Of a stretch of 64,000 bases of DNA, positions 33,470 to 44,068 are shown piece after piece. Position 1 is the stretch's first letter. Each line of letters starts with the position of its first letter. This DNA comes from Isoetes taiwanensis (Eukaryota > Streptophyta > Lycopodiopsida > Isoetales > Isoetaceae). The stretch is from contig JAJEKV010000057.1 in NCBI GenBank assembly GCA_021234155.1, positions 3,317,821 to 3,381,820 on the forward strand, written 5' to 3'. A program made the position numbers and the translations under genes. Below the pieces are notes generated by a model, which saw nothing but the letters and a program-made list of their open reading frames with translations, was not told where the DNA came from and searched no databases.

Positions 33470-34690
33470 TGTATTTATTTTATCGTGGCCAAAATATTGA
33501 AGTCCTGCCCGCTTACAAATATTTGGTGGTGGAATTCCCGTCGGCCATAAACTGGGACAATTCCATCCGGCTGCGAGCCACAGCAGGGTGGAAGGCACTC
33601 TATGCAATGGAGAGCAATAGTCACAAGGCAGAGCTGTATGATTGGACCCACCAGTCGCACCTATTCACGGTGGTAGTAGAACCTGTGCATTTGTACGTGG
33701 TCGAGGTCTGGGGCCCGGTGATTTCCCTCGCCACTTGGAATGACTTGGAGCAGGTGTAGAAAGCTTTCTTGGCACGGGCCCTAGGGGTGAAGTCCACAGT
33801 CCCATACCAGATACTGCTGCATGAAACAGGTTACTTGCCTCTTCAAAGGGGGGCCCTTGACAGATACATCGTCTACTTTCAGAAGGTGGTCAGCATGGAC
33901 GATGCTCGTCTCCCTAACCTTGTTTACACTGTGGCAATGGGGCCTCAACACCCAAAAGCCTGCTGGCGGGAAAAGAGAGCTCAGTGGCTGGCAAGATGGA
34001 ATGTGCAGGAGCACAGGTGCATCCAAGTGCAAAGAGAGGCAGATCGCCGCAGCCTCAGACAATACCTTGACGTATGCTTCCTCAGTAAGCTATGGGATGC
34101 CAGCACCTTGAATAGGTCAAGACGGCACATTATCAACGCCACATAAATTCCATGTTGGAGCGGGCCCGCAATGCTACCTGCGCACTCATCTACCCATGAA
34201 AAAGCGCAGACCTATTGCCTTTATCCGCACAGGTGCACATCGTCTCCGGATTGAGATAGGGAGATCGGTTGGGAAGCTGCATCAAGAGAGGCTTTGCCAA
34301 TGCTACCAGGTTGGAGCTGTGGAAGACGAATGCCACACCCTTCAGAGTTGTCTGGCATATGATGACATTCGGATACACTATGCTGAGCTGGTCCGTCCCG
34401 GCCAGCGTGAGATGCTAAGCACGAGCTCGGTTCGGAGGTTGGGCTCATACATTCAAGAGATCATGGACCGCCGAGATCAGCTCCGTCCGCGGGCACTTAC
34501 TTGATACATGTACATATTTCTGTCTATATTTGTATTTGTACAGTTTGACAACAAACCTATTCCTGTCATGGTTTTTCCCCTAAACAACCCTTTAGGGCAG
34601 GAGGGGGTTTTTTTTAACCCGAACAGTAATACGCTTGCTGTGCCTCCTGTTTGGGTCCCATAGGCCAATTGGTCTCCGTGGACGATAAAA
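33470..34690 (+). mobile_element. LINE C2, 5'-truncated LINE C-family copy
   Basis: Begins at YRGQNIEVLPAYKYL, equal to LINE C1 YQGQDVEVAPTYKYL, and runs through SHKAELYDWTHQSHLF, LARALGVKSTVPYQILL, KKRRPIAFIRTGAHRLRIE and LCQCYQVGAVEDECHTLQSC to a TGA at 34502. The 3' UTR ends gggtcccataggccaattgg ... cgataaaa. It shows the complete 3' end that LINE C1 lacks. Several stops (for instance WNDLEQV*KAF) make it inactive. Confidence 0.88.
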
Positions 34691-34730
34691 ATCCTATTCT
34701 GTTCTAATTATTTGCCCTATGCATTTTTAG

Positions 34731-35439
34731 GGAACATGTGCACCTTCTTCACCATCTTTCAATATGAAGACTACATGCAAACGTGTTGTGAAACCGATCG
34801 CTCTTTATGAAAGCTTTGAAAAGCCTGTAGAAGGTCAAGTTGATGTTACACAATCAATGAACGATGCTAAATCTGTGCTTCAGGAGTTGCACAAACAAAT
34901 TGAAAGCTTGTATGCAAAAAAGAAACAACTCGAAGAAGAGATGAATAAAAAGGTAATTTGAAAACATCTTTATTAATTATTTGTGCTCATTTTATGTTAC
35001 ATTATAAATCCTTTACAAACGTCCATAGGCGGCGAGAAAAGTCATGAATAAAGAAGCTTCGATTGGTAGCCAAGTAAGTAAATCTTTTTGCTTAATGAAT
35101 TATATAATGAGTTCCATTAATCTTCTTCAATGCTTGGACATTAGGGAAGTGCAATTCCCAAGTTCAAAAGACAATGCCCGACGACAAAACATGTCCAGAA
35201 AATTTTTGAGGTAACATCTATATTTGTGATTCAAGTGCTTGAGTTTTTTGAGAAATAACACTTATGCTTCTTCTTGTTTGATTTCCATTAGGAGAATGGT
35301 GAAGTCCAAATTCTTGATCTAAGAAATAAATCTATCATTGGTCATGGAAGAATTTTCTCATTGGATCCAAAGAAGACTTGCTACTTTCAACCCATTGGGA
35401 ATGGTAATGCTTCAATTGCGATTCAAAACGTGAACCACG
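34731..35439 (+). pseudogene. TNP1-like CACTA protein, exons before the Copia insertion
   Basis: Four exons with clean GT-AG borders: 34731-34952 (coiled coil, SVLQELHKQIESLYAKKKQL), 35029-35073 (AARKVMNKEASIGSQ), 35145-35210 (GSAIPKFKRQCPTTKHVQK) and 35292-35439 (VQILDLRNKSIIGHGRIFSL, DPKKTCYFQPIGNG). The last block matches the G(R/H)IxSxDPxxxVHxxPLGxxxxxV region at the end of En/Spm TNP1-like proteins, accessory factors thought to bind subterminal repeats. No stop interrupts the exons. The last exon is split at 35439 by an LTR element and resumes at 38815. Confidence 0.7.
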
Positions 35440-35687
35440 TGTTGGAATATGTGACGTGTCCATGATCTGCAACAACTATGCTATATATAGCCAGGACCGT
35501 TGGAACTTCAACCACTTTATGAAGAGGCACAAGCGACGTTCTTGATTATCCACTTAAGCGCTTCTTCCTTTGGTTATTCTGTGCTATGCTCTAAGGGTGC
35601 GGTCCCGAGCCCCATTCGGGACATGACGGATCATGTATTCTTCATTGTTCAGCCATGCTTCGTCTTGTGGATTTCATATCTGCAACA
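35440..35687 (+). repeat. 5' LTR of the Copia-type element
   Basis: TG...CA ends. Contains ctatatatagccagg, a plausible TATA box. It differs from the 3' LTR by roughly ten substitutions. Confidence 0.88.
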
Positions 35688-35700
35688 GGTTATGGGCCCA
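35688..35700 (+). promoter_or_regulatory. Primer binding site, half initiator tRNA-Met type
   Basis: GGTTATGGGCCCA begins directly after the LTR. It pairs with TGGGCCCATAACC of the initiator tRNA-Met anticodon arm rather than with the tRNA 3' end. Confidence 0.8.
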
Positions 35701-37115
35701 TAATCGTGTTTACTGTAATCGCCTAAGCCGCACTCTAGAAGCTTTGATTCACCTTCAATTTATCTCCTTAGAATTGAATGGATTCTTCTAGTTTATTTCT
35801 TTATATCTCTGCCCATGCTTGCTTGAAATCACCTAAGTGGCATCTCATTGCTTCAATTCCCTTAGTCTTTGACCTCTCAATCACATTCTGTCAAACAAGC
35901 TCCCGCATTCCATCCTTGGTTATGCTTAAATCAGCAAGATCGCAGGCCAACTTCCTCTTGATTGAACCTGCAGCGTTACCTTCGTCTGGACTTAGATGCC
36001 ATTATGTTCCATTCGCGCTGAATAAGCATGGCAGATGCGATTTTACGGAGTTTCTTGTTGTCTCATGCCAATTCCTGTCATCCTTAACTCGTCTTATCTT
36101 CTTGAACCACTCCAGTTCTTTCATTCCCCAATATTGTTTACACCCTGTATCTTGCTCCTACTTTCGTTTTGCTACTCACTCCTTATTAGCATTACTTGTG
36201 TGCAAATGCTATGCTAACTTTAGAGCCTACCACCTTGTTTACTTGTTTGCTGCTTCAGATTTCCTTTGGAAAGCTTTGTTTTCTGCCTCAGCTGGTGTGG
36301 ACGTTGTGTCAAGAATGCTATTGAGGGCATGGTGATGGCTTCTCATTTATGCTAATATTGGACTCCATGCTGTTGAATATTCCTGCCAGTATGTGACTGG
36401 ACTGAAGGACCTCTTGTTCAAATACATTTGTGTGGGGCTTGAGGTATTCCTTGATTTGTACGTCACTGGTCTACAAGTAAGCAAGGGAAGGAGAATCATC
36501 TGTATAGTCTTGGGGACATAATCTTGATATTATGGAGTAGGGTGCCCGCGAGAAAGCAAAATGGGGTCAGGCCTGGCCGTCGGTTTTGGTGTTCAATGTC
36601 GCATGGTAGGTGCCAGTAGTGATGACCTCTTGCCTTTGAGAATTAAGAAGGATCATTGTGCAATCTTTGAGGTCGTATGTACTTTCAGATCATGTAACTG
36701 AAGTAAAAAATGATTGATATTTGCTTTGCATGCCAATGAGGATGAATCACATGACCTGAGAAGGGGAGAATATTATCAGATGTGGAATCAACACTGGAAT
36801 TCCTGTTTGATGATAATGCTTGGATCAAAAGGATGTATTGCTAGACTTGGACAAGATTCTAGTAAGAATTGCTGAAATCAGGACGCAAAGGTGGTTGATA
36901 TGACTAGTGCTGAAGACTTGTTTGCAAGTGTTTTCCTTTATGAATTGCTACATCGAATTTTCCTTGAAATTTGTTGTCACATAGCTTGGTGGGCATGTAC
37001 AGCAGTTAGCCTATTCAGAATCTGCTGAGGTTAATATTGAAGGATGGCACCTTGTATTTTGTTTGAGTGTTCTTGCCAGGGGACAAGTCTGGAAGACCTC
37101 TCTGATTTATGTTGG

Positions 37116-37270
37116 GATGTTAGCGCCAGTAAGCAAGCTGAGCATGTGGTACTCTCTTGTCATGTCTGGGGAACATACATGTGGTGGTAGCAATTTGTGT
37201 TGTGATGTTAGCGCAGTAAGCAAGCCGAGCATGTGGTACTGTCTTACCGAGTCTGGGGAACACACCTGTG
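37116..37270. repeat. 88-bp tandem duplication in the Copia-type interior
   Basis: Two diverged copies starting at 37116 and 37204 (gatgttagcgc(c)agtaagcaag). Confidence 0.75.
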
Positions 37271-38566
37271 CTATAGATTTGTTGGTAGAGGCAATGGCAC
37301 TGTTTAAATTTGTGAACTTTGACATCTTTCCAGTGGGACGAGAGTATTCCTGATTTATATAGTGATGTCCTAAGCAAGCAAGGGATCAGATCCTGGGGCA
37401 TACACTTGGATGTGCGACAGAGTAGATGTCGGCATGCCAGACAGCAGGGTGGAGGTTAGGTCCATTTGCTACATCTGGAAAACACACCATCTCATGGACC
37501 AAGGTGATCTTATTCACCTCCTGAATTTTGTCTTATGTATTGCTGGAGAATGATTCTCGTTGTGAAGATCAGTTTTTTCTTTTAAGTGGGGGCTTCACAC
37601 TTTATGAAGCACGGGGCCTCATTACATTTCAATATCCCTTTGAGTGGGGGTACTGGAACATGAGATTCCATCTGTGCTAGTTGTCAAAGGGAACCTCCAT
37701 TTCATTACGGCATCCCTTTGAATGGGGGTGTTGGAATATGGAATCTCTCATGATCATCACTAACGTTTGTTTTGTCTCAAACTATATTTGGAGAAGACCG
37801 TTGCAACTCCACCGACTCGAGATACTATACAAGGAGGCAGTGCCAAGAATGGTAGATTGATGGAAGCCAAGCATTGTACTCCTTATTTGTGTCAAGTCGG
37901 TACTCCTTGTATTGGGCGTGTCACTTCCAAAATCTAAGTTTGGATGACACCCATGGTTATGAATCTTCTTGCCAGGACAAAAGCCTGGAAGACGTCGTGT
38001 TTTTTTATGTTCACGCCAGTATGAGTCTGGAGATACTTTATTTTCGTTGAGTGTTTTGCCAAGATAAGTATAAGCTTGGAAGACCTCTCTAGTTTGCAAG
38101 TTACTGCCAGTAGGTAACTAGAGCAGTGTGGATGCTTTATTGCTGAGTCTGAGGAACATGCACTTGTGGTATAATGCCATTAATGGCACAGTCAATTTGG
38201 CAGAGGTGATCTTGATGCAGAAAATCCCTTCATGCCTTTCCAGTTTGGGTGACATCTTGATTGTGATGGCAGTGCCAAGAACGACAATGGGCGCATGGTG
38301 ATGGCCTCACTTGTGCCAAGCTTGGACTCCTCCCTTGTTAAGTTGTTCCTGCCAATATGTGACTGGAGGACTCTCTTGTTCTGATGTATTTATGAGGTGT
38401 CTCGCTAGTGTTTTAAAGCCTAGGCACACTCCTTGTTTCATCTGTTTTCTGATATGTGTTATTGCAAGTAGGCAAGTGCATTGAATCACTTGAGTGGGGG
38501 TGCTTCAAGTTGCTGTTCTGTTCAAAGAGAGCCTTCATTGTAGTTTCGCATCTCTTTGAGTGGGGG

Positions 38567-38814
38567 TGTTGGAATATGTGATGTGTCCATGATCTGCAAC
38601 AACTATGCTATATATAGCCAGGACCGTTGGAACTTCAACCACTATATGAAGAGGCACAAGCGACGTTCTTGATTATCCACTTGAGCGCTTCTTCCTTTGG
38701 TTCCTCTGTGCTATGCTCTAAGGGTGTTGTCCCGAGCCCTATTCGGGACATGACGGATCATGTATTCTTCATTGTTCAGCCATGCTTCGTCTTGTGGATT
38801 TCATATCTGCAACA
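38567..38814 (+). repeat. 3' LTR of the Copia-type element
   Basis: Same 248-bp sequence as 35440-35687, preceded by GAGTGGGGG. Confidence 0.88.
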
Positions 38815-39046
38815 CCATGGACACTTGAATGATCAGTTATTGTATCGAACAAGTGAGCTTACGACATTCAAAGATGGGATAAACTCAGTAATTATATGGC
38901 CACTATCTTTATTGAATAATATATTTCTCAATAAACTTATTGAGTTATTGTCTAGTACACTATTGCAATTGCAAGTTTTATTGCAAACGTGTTTCTTTAA
39001 ACTTATTTCTTGTTCATATTGTCTATACATTTGGGACATAATATGA
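38815..39046 (+). pseudogene. TNP1-like CACTA protein, end of gene after the Copia insertion
   Basis: Reads GHLNDQLLYRTSELTTFKDG then INSVIIWPLSLLNN, matching the YLWRPTxExxTIxDAxGSxIxWP ending of TNP1-like proteins. Removing the LTR element and one target copy joins it in frame to the exon ending at 35439. The final AT-rich residues to the stop at 39046 have no clear counterpart. Confidence 0.7.
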
Positions 39047-39109
39047 TTATTGAATATCCTTGTGATAATGTATGATACTTAAATAATGTAAAATTGGCAA
39101 TTCCTTCCC

Positions 39110-39759
39110 ATAAATGTGTCATAAGTGCTTGTTATATCAATGCCACTTGAATGTCGCAACCACTACATATACATGGCACTTGAATGACACAATCACCACA
39201 TATATATATGTCACCTACATGTCACATTAATGGCATTTGAGTGGCACAAGCAGCACATATACATGTTAGAATTCATGTCATTTCCATGGCAGTTGAATAG
39301 CATAATGCATGTCGCTTAGAGCACACATGAATGGCACAACCAAGTCACATATATATCAAAATGCATGTCACTTAAATGGCAGTTGAATGTCATAAATATG
39401 TCACAAACTGCATGTCACTTAGAACACACATGAAAACTAAGTCACATATATGTCAGAATACAAGTCACTTAAATGGCAGTTGAATGACATAAACATGTCA
39501 CAAACTGCACGTCACTTAGAACACACATGAATGGAACAACTAAGGCACATATATGTCAGAATACAAGTCACTTAAATTGCAGTTGAATGGCATAAACATG
39601 GCACTTAAACGGCACTTAAATGATAAATATTTTTGGCCACACAAAAATGGCACAAAAAGGGCGGAGGATAACGTGCATAAATTTGCATAAATGGCACACA
39701 TCAAAAGTGCCATTTGTATACGTAAAAAATGACAAATGACACTTATTTGTGCCATTTAT
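39110..39759. repeat. Right subterminal repeat array of the CACTA element
   Basis: Many ATGGCACTTGAATG / GTGCCATTT-type motifs. From about 39305 to 39605 they form three units of about 105 bp (cacttagaacacacatgaat ... ggcagttgaatg). These mirror the motifs at 7396-7810. Confidence 0.75.
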
Positions 39760-39778
39760 ACGCATTTTCTTAGTATTG
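39760..39778 (-). repeat. Right terminal inverted repeat of the CACTA element
   Basis: The minus strand begins CAATACTAAGAAAATGCG. The third base differs from CACTA. Followed on plus by cag, the likely second copy of tag at 7373-7375. Confidence 0.65.
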
Positions 39779-40140
39779 CAGTGAACTGTAGAACCCCCTT
39801 TGAGGTTGGAAATTTGCTACAAGCTTGCTTTGCAATATGAAAAAATGCTAGCAAATATAGAATGGCCAATCTCTTGAAAGAGAAAAGCTCAATGTTGCAA
39901 AATATCATTCTAAGAGCATCAAAGGACACTTTTGGACACTTCGGTTCAAAAAGTTTTAATATGAAGACAGAAAATGGATTGATACTGACTGCCTAGATAT
40001 TGCGTATTCTAGAAATACTAAATAGTGCGCTATACAAAATGCACTCCTGAAATCATACAGATCCCTTATTAATAGGTTGTACAATTATACCATTCGCACC
40101 ACTCAATTTGAGGTTTTGAGGGGAGTCTTAACCCCATGAG
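39779..40140 (+). mobile_element. Old LINE, second half
   Basis: In shifting frames it reads PPLRLEICYKLALQYEKML, like LINE C1 VPQLRLDYDRTGTYAQLL, then RKWIDTDCLDIAYSRN and ALLKSYRSLINRLYNYTIR. The latter correspond to LINE C1 NRWFDDECRELKRQLR and AISQYRSFLKNKKARYLAE. This is the part that follows the endonuclease, so it continues the LINE broken at 7372. Similarity fades after about 40140. Confidence 0.6.
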
Positions 40141-43100
40141 CTAACATTGGCATATTACCATGGATTGTGCCATTGCACTGAAATGTACTATTTAGGGTTG
40201 GTCGCTCCATATAAGGAGAGCTTCTCATTATACTCAACTTTCCTCTCATGCTTTGAGAGCCTTCCTTTAAAGATCTTTAAATTTTTTTTGGTGTGCATAT
40301 TTTGATCTTGATGTTATTCCAACTTTCAGTGATCCATGAATATTTTTGGGCGGCTTGCGTTAGCCAGTCATGGACTGCTACTCCCAAACCCACATCCTAT
40401 ATAATGTACTAGTATTACTCTCCTAGTTTTCCTCCAAATATAATTCACGCATTAAAGATGCCTTGCTGATTCTCGATACATAATCTTCCTCCAGATCTAA
40501 CGGCTCATCAAATTTTTACCAACAACTGCAACTGCACTTGGGGTTCATTCTCACACTCCATCTTGCGTAGTCCGAGGATTTGCATTTCTATGTTAGTGGA
40601 CTCGCCCTACCAGATTGTATAGTTGTGAAAAGTGGACCTTGGTGTAAGATGTTGGATCTTAAGCTTATGAATTGTCCAAAATTGACTGTTTGTTTTCTGA
40701 TAAGGAGGCCTTTGCTAGCTTTCACTGAAGCCCTCGTGTGTCTCAGGCATCTGTTTGACTTTCCCCTTCTTATCAGGCTCAAGCTCCAATTGTTATTTCT
40801 TCATCTATTCATGATCAACCTTTGCCCATTGTCTTGAATTTCTCAGCTATGGAAGATGCACTACCTCTAGTTTCGATAATGTCATCCTTAGCACCACTAT
40901 TTGTACCTATTGTTCTTTCTACCATGTTGATGCCCGCGAAGTGCACTTATACATTGGGGGGAGGAAAGGGTGGGAGCATATGGCATTTGCATTCGGAGTG
41001 TAGCAAGAAACCCCATCTGCATTCAAAAGGTAGCGAAAACGCCCTTGAAAGGCATTTGCACTAGATCAATGCTTAAAAATCCTCCTAACCCCTAAGTATA
41101 CGTATGAAAATGGTTCAAAAAGCCCCCCTCTATTGGGCTCTCATGGTTTATATGAGGTTTTTATGACTGATGGTCCTAAACTTTAGTGCTGCTTAGAGTC
41201 ATGCCAATGGGTCAATTGGGAGAAGGCAGCTAGGAAGAAGTCTTTTATGTCATCTCATGAGGCTTTCCCACCTCATACTATTCAATGGTATGATAATTTG
41301 ATGTCTATTGGTGAATCATCTCCATGTGGCAGAACATGTTGATTGTGAGGAAGCCATTAAACGCCTCAAGGTGACAAAATGTGTTCGATTATACATTGTG
41401 CATGGGTGGCTTTGCTTAGTGGACTATTTCATCCTCTAAATTTTGCATCCCATGTCACAGTTTTCTGTATATATCTTAATTTTGCATTGATAATAGATTG
41501 TCGTCCTTCAAGAAAAAACAAAACCTAGTCCAACCTACTTTTTAGAAAGGATGTAAATCTACTTCGATCAATCCCTCCATAGCCTTATCTACCCATACAA
41601 GGACCCAAGTGTCTAAGATGGTAGTCATATTCCCTGTTGGAGTTATGTCTTTAAGCCTTTACATTTTAACCATTTAACTATTTCCAACTACTTATCATTC
41701 TAGGGTCCGTCATATGTCCTTATGAATGTTGCGAATGTGGCATGACGTAAAAATACTATCCATCCATCCATCCATCCATCCATCCATCCATCCATCCATC
41801 CATCCTATTTAGTCCTAGAAAAAAGGACTAACTAATTTAATTTCTAAATCTTACTTTATGGCATTCTAGGTCGTTGGCCCAGAGCATATCATGGAATCTA
41901 TAGGGTTTCAAGCAATTTAGATCATTGGCTTGGAAACCCAAATTTCAAAATACCAAATGTCTAAATATACTAGGAAACCCTAACCCAAATGCCAAAATAC
42001 TGTATATATGGTTCTCTAGATTTGTACCAGAGAACAAAGGGAGGAGAGAACATACCTGGGCATACTTATAATAATGCACCTGCATTTAACAAACCAACTA
42101 AGCCTATAGAATCATAGGCAGAGAAATATGAGATCATAGAATTAAAATGCAAGAAAAGGTCTCTACAGTTGAAGAACACGTCTATCATGTGGACACACCA
42201 CATGGTAGCACTAGCATCACAAGTCTACTACGAGAATATGCCACAGGTGCTTGCCAAACTTTCACATGATAACATCCGCAAAAGAGCATAGTCCCATCAT
42301 TCAAGTTCCAAGAGCTTTCTAACCAACACAACAATCCCTTTGAATAACATGCCATGCCATGCCATTTTATGATTTCAACCCCAACAATTCGCCAACCGGG
42401 TCCAAAAGCCCTCATACCCATCTTGAAAATCTCCATTGAAGCTACATCTAAATAATAAACCTAAATTCATGAACATGCAAGAATCGTTACCCTAGATCCA
42501 TAAAGAATCATTGGCATGCAAACCAGAATTGATCAATACAAATGAATAGAACTGCGAAAACTAATCATTATTGGCAATGCTGATTCCTAGTTTGCCGACT
42601 AAAGAGTCACAGACGAAAGCAAAACAACAGCTTAAAATAGATATGGGCATATCTACTCAAATCATAAGCAGTAAGCCTTAAAATCAATAAAAAACCTAAG
42701 ATAAATTGCAGCCATAGCTTGAATCGATGATGCAAGAAGCTCTAGCAAGAGGGATCTCCTACAATAAGCTCCAACAAAAAAAGTGCTACCAGGTCTGCAA
42801 TAAAAAAAAGATGAAATTAGAAGGGCGTATGATGCCTTTCAAGAAAATTGATGGGATCGACACCTCAACATCCCACCATTTAAAAAATGCAAACTCCACA
42901 AAAATAGGTAGAAATCATCATTTTAGAATACATAAGGTTGGTAGTATACGACCTCGAATACATGCATCCATATTCCATAAGATTCCGAGCAAAATGCTGC
43001 CCAGAGTATAAACTATAACAAATTAAGTTGCTAAAACCATTGAAAAACTGGGCCCAATCTTTAACTTTTCCACATTATAAGCTTCACGTCCTTGAAAAAG

Positions 43101-44068
43101 ACTCTAATGCAAATTTCGGATGACTAAAAATGGAGCCCCAGGAATCAAGCACCTATTCACTAGAAGGAGCTTAAGATTTGGTGCCAGAAGGAAGTCGAAG
43201 CTCGGGAGAACTCCATTGCATCAAAGATTCTTTATAGTCATATCTTCGTGAGATTATGCAAATTCGTGGAATATTTACTAGAAAAGCATATTCACTGATT
43301 ATGCAAGATAATTCTTCAATGATCCAACGGTGGACAACGTCTAGATTAGATTAACATATAAGGATATGGGTTTAAGAAGAGGTTTACTCTTCCCTCGAGA
43401 TAATTATGACATATAACCCTCGGCCGAGAGGGTTATTTGCCGTGAAGGGTTATATGCCGTGATCGTCGAGAGGGGAGGGTCGACGTCCCTTAAATAGTTG
43501 GTGGAAGCTATTATCACCATCAATATGATCTATGTTTGTTTGACTCCATACTTATGATGCTCAAGCTTCTATGTTAAATGGAAAGTCATGAAAAATAACA
43601 ATGGAAATACGTACAACTTTAAAGTTGTGATTGACTTTAAAATGTCATATGATATGTTTCTCCATCCACATGATCACATTAGAAAGCTTAGAAGATGAAT
43701 AGAAAAGAACATTTAGACTTAAAACCCATTATTGCATCAAAATGTTTGTTCCATATCTGCAAGTATAGTTGGAGGCAACATATTGATTTAAAATCACTGG
43801 AATGATGAGTCCATGATGTAGAGACCAAATCGTCCAAATCAAAAACTTCTTAAACCCTTCCCAGATCGTCTACTAAAGAATCCCCTGATAGGCCATCTAG
43901 TTGACAAAACGAAGCCTATACAGCACGCTCTAGATGTCGATGGAAATAAGCAACGACTACGACAATAGATGCTCTGGAAAAGATCAATTTGCAACAGAAA
44001 GTAGAGATTGGGGTTAGAAATTGATCACAAACTCTCGGACAGATTAATTGGAAAATCTTCAAGCCTTC
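40141..44068. other. Intergenic, no gene recognised
   Basis: No frame over 95 codons and no family match on either strand. Features are the CATC microsatellite and, at 43408-43480, a short inverted and repeated GC-rich patch (ataaccctcggccgagagggttat). Confidence 0.5.
41759..41806. repeat. (CATC)n microsatellite
   Basis: About 12 perfect tetranucleotide units. Confidence 0.95.

Larger units (their letters stand above)
35440..38814 (+). mobile_element. Copia-type non-autonomous LTR retrotransposon with half-tRNA primer site
   Basis: LTRs of 248 bp (35440-35687 and 38567-38814) start TGTTGGAATATGTGA and end TCTGCAACA. The flanking target duplication is ccacg (35435-35439) versus ccatg (38815-38819). 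Right after the left LTR comes GGTTATGGGCCCA, complementary to the anticodon stem-loop of initiator tRNA-Met, the primer-site type of Drosophila copia. A purine tract GAGTGGGGG precedes the right LTR. The 2.9-kb interior has no gag or pol frame I can recognise, so it would depend on enzymes from another element. It sits in a TNP1-like exon. Confidence 0.88.
7376..39778. mobile_element. CACTA (En/Spm) DNA transposon, 32.4 kb with nested insertions
   Basis: The left end reads CACTACTACAAAAATAGGC; the inverted right end reads CAATACTAAGAAAATGCG. They match at 12 of the first 15 positions, and the left one starts with the canonical CACTA. Flanking 3-bp sequences are tag (7373-7375) and cag (39779-39781), a target duplication with one change. 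Both ends carry arrays of short motifs in both orientations (AAATGGCAC/GTGCCATTT), the subterminal repeats typical of CACTA elements. TNP2 (TNP2 core, DUF4218, DUF4216) and TNP1-like coding remnants lie inside. The flanks are two halves of one old LINE, which independently marks the insertion limits. Genes are broken and nested elements abundant, so it is not autonomous now. Confidence 0.75.

Noticed and set aside
35500-39046. Repeated plus frames beginning MELQPLYEEAQ at 35500 and 38627
   Set aside because: They are translations of the two LTRs, not genes.
39110-39759. Short spaced repeats resembling a CRISPR-like array
   Set aside because: Irregular spacing and both orientations; they are CACTA subterminal repeats in a plant genome.
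7376-39783. Alternative right end at 39783 (cagtg, inverted CACTG)
   Set aside because: It needs gaps to align with the left end and gives unlike flanks (tag/aac). The end at 39778 aligns without gaps and gives tag/cag, though the point is not settled.
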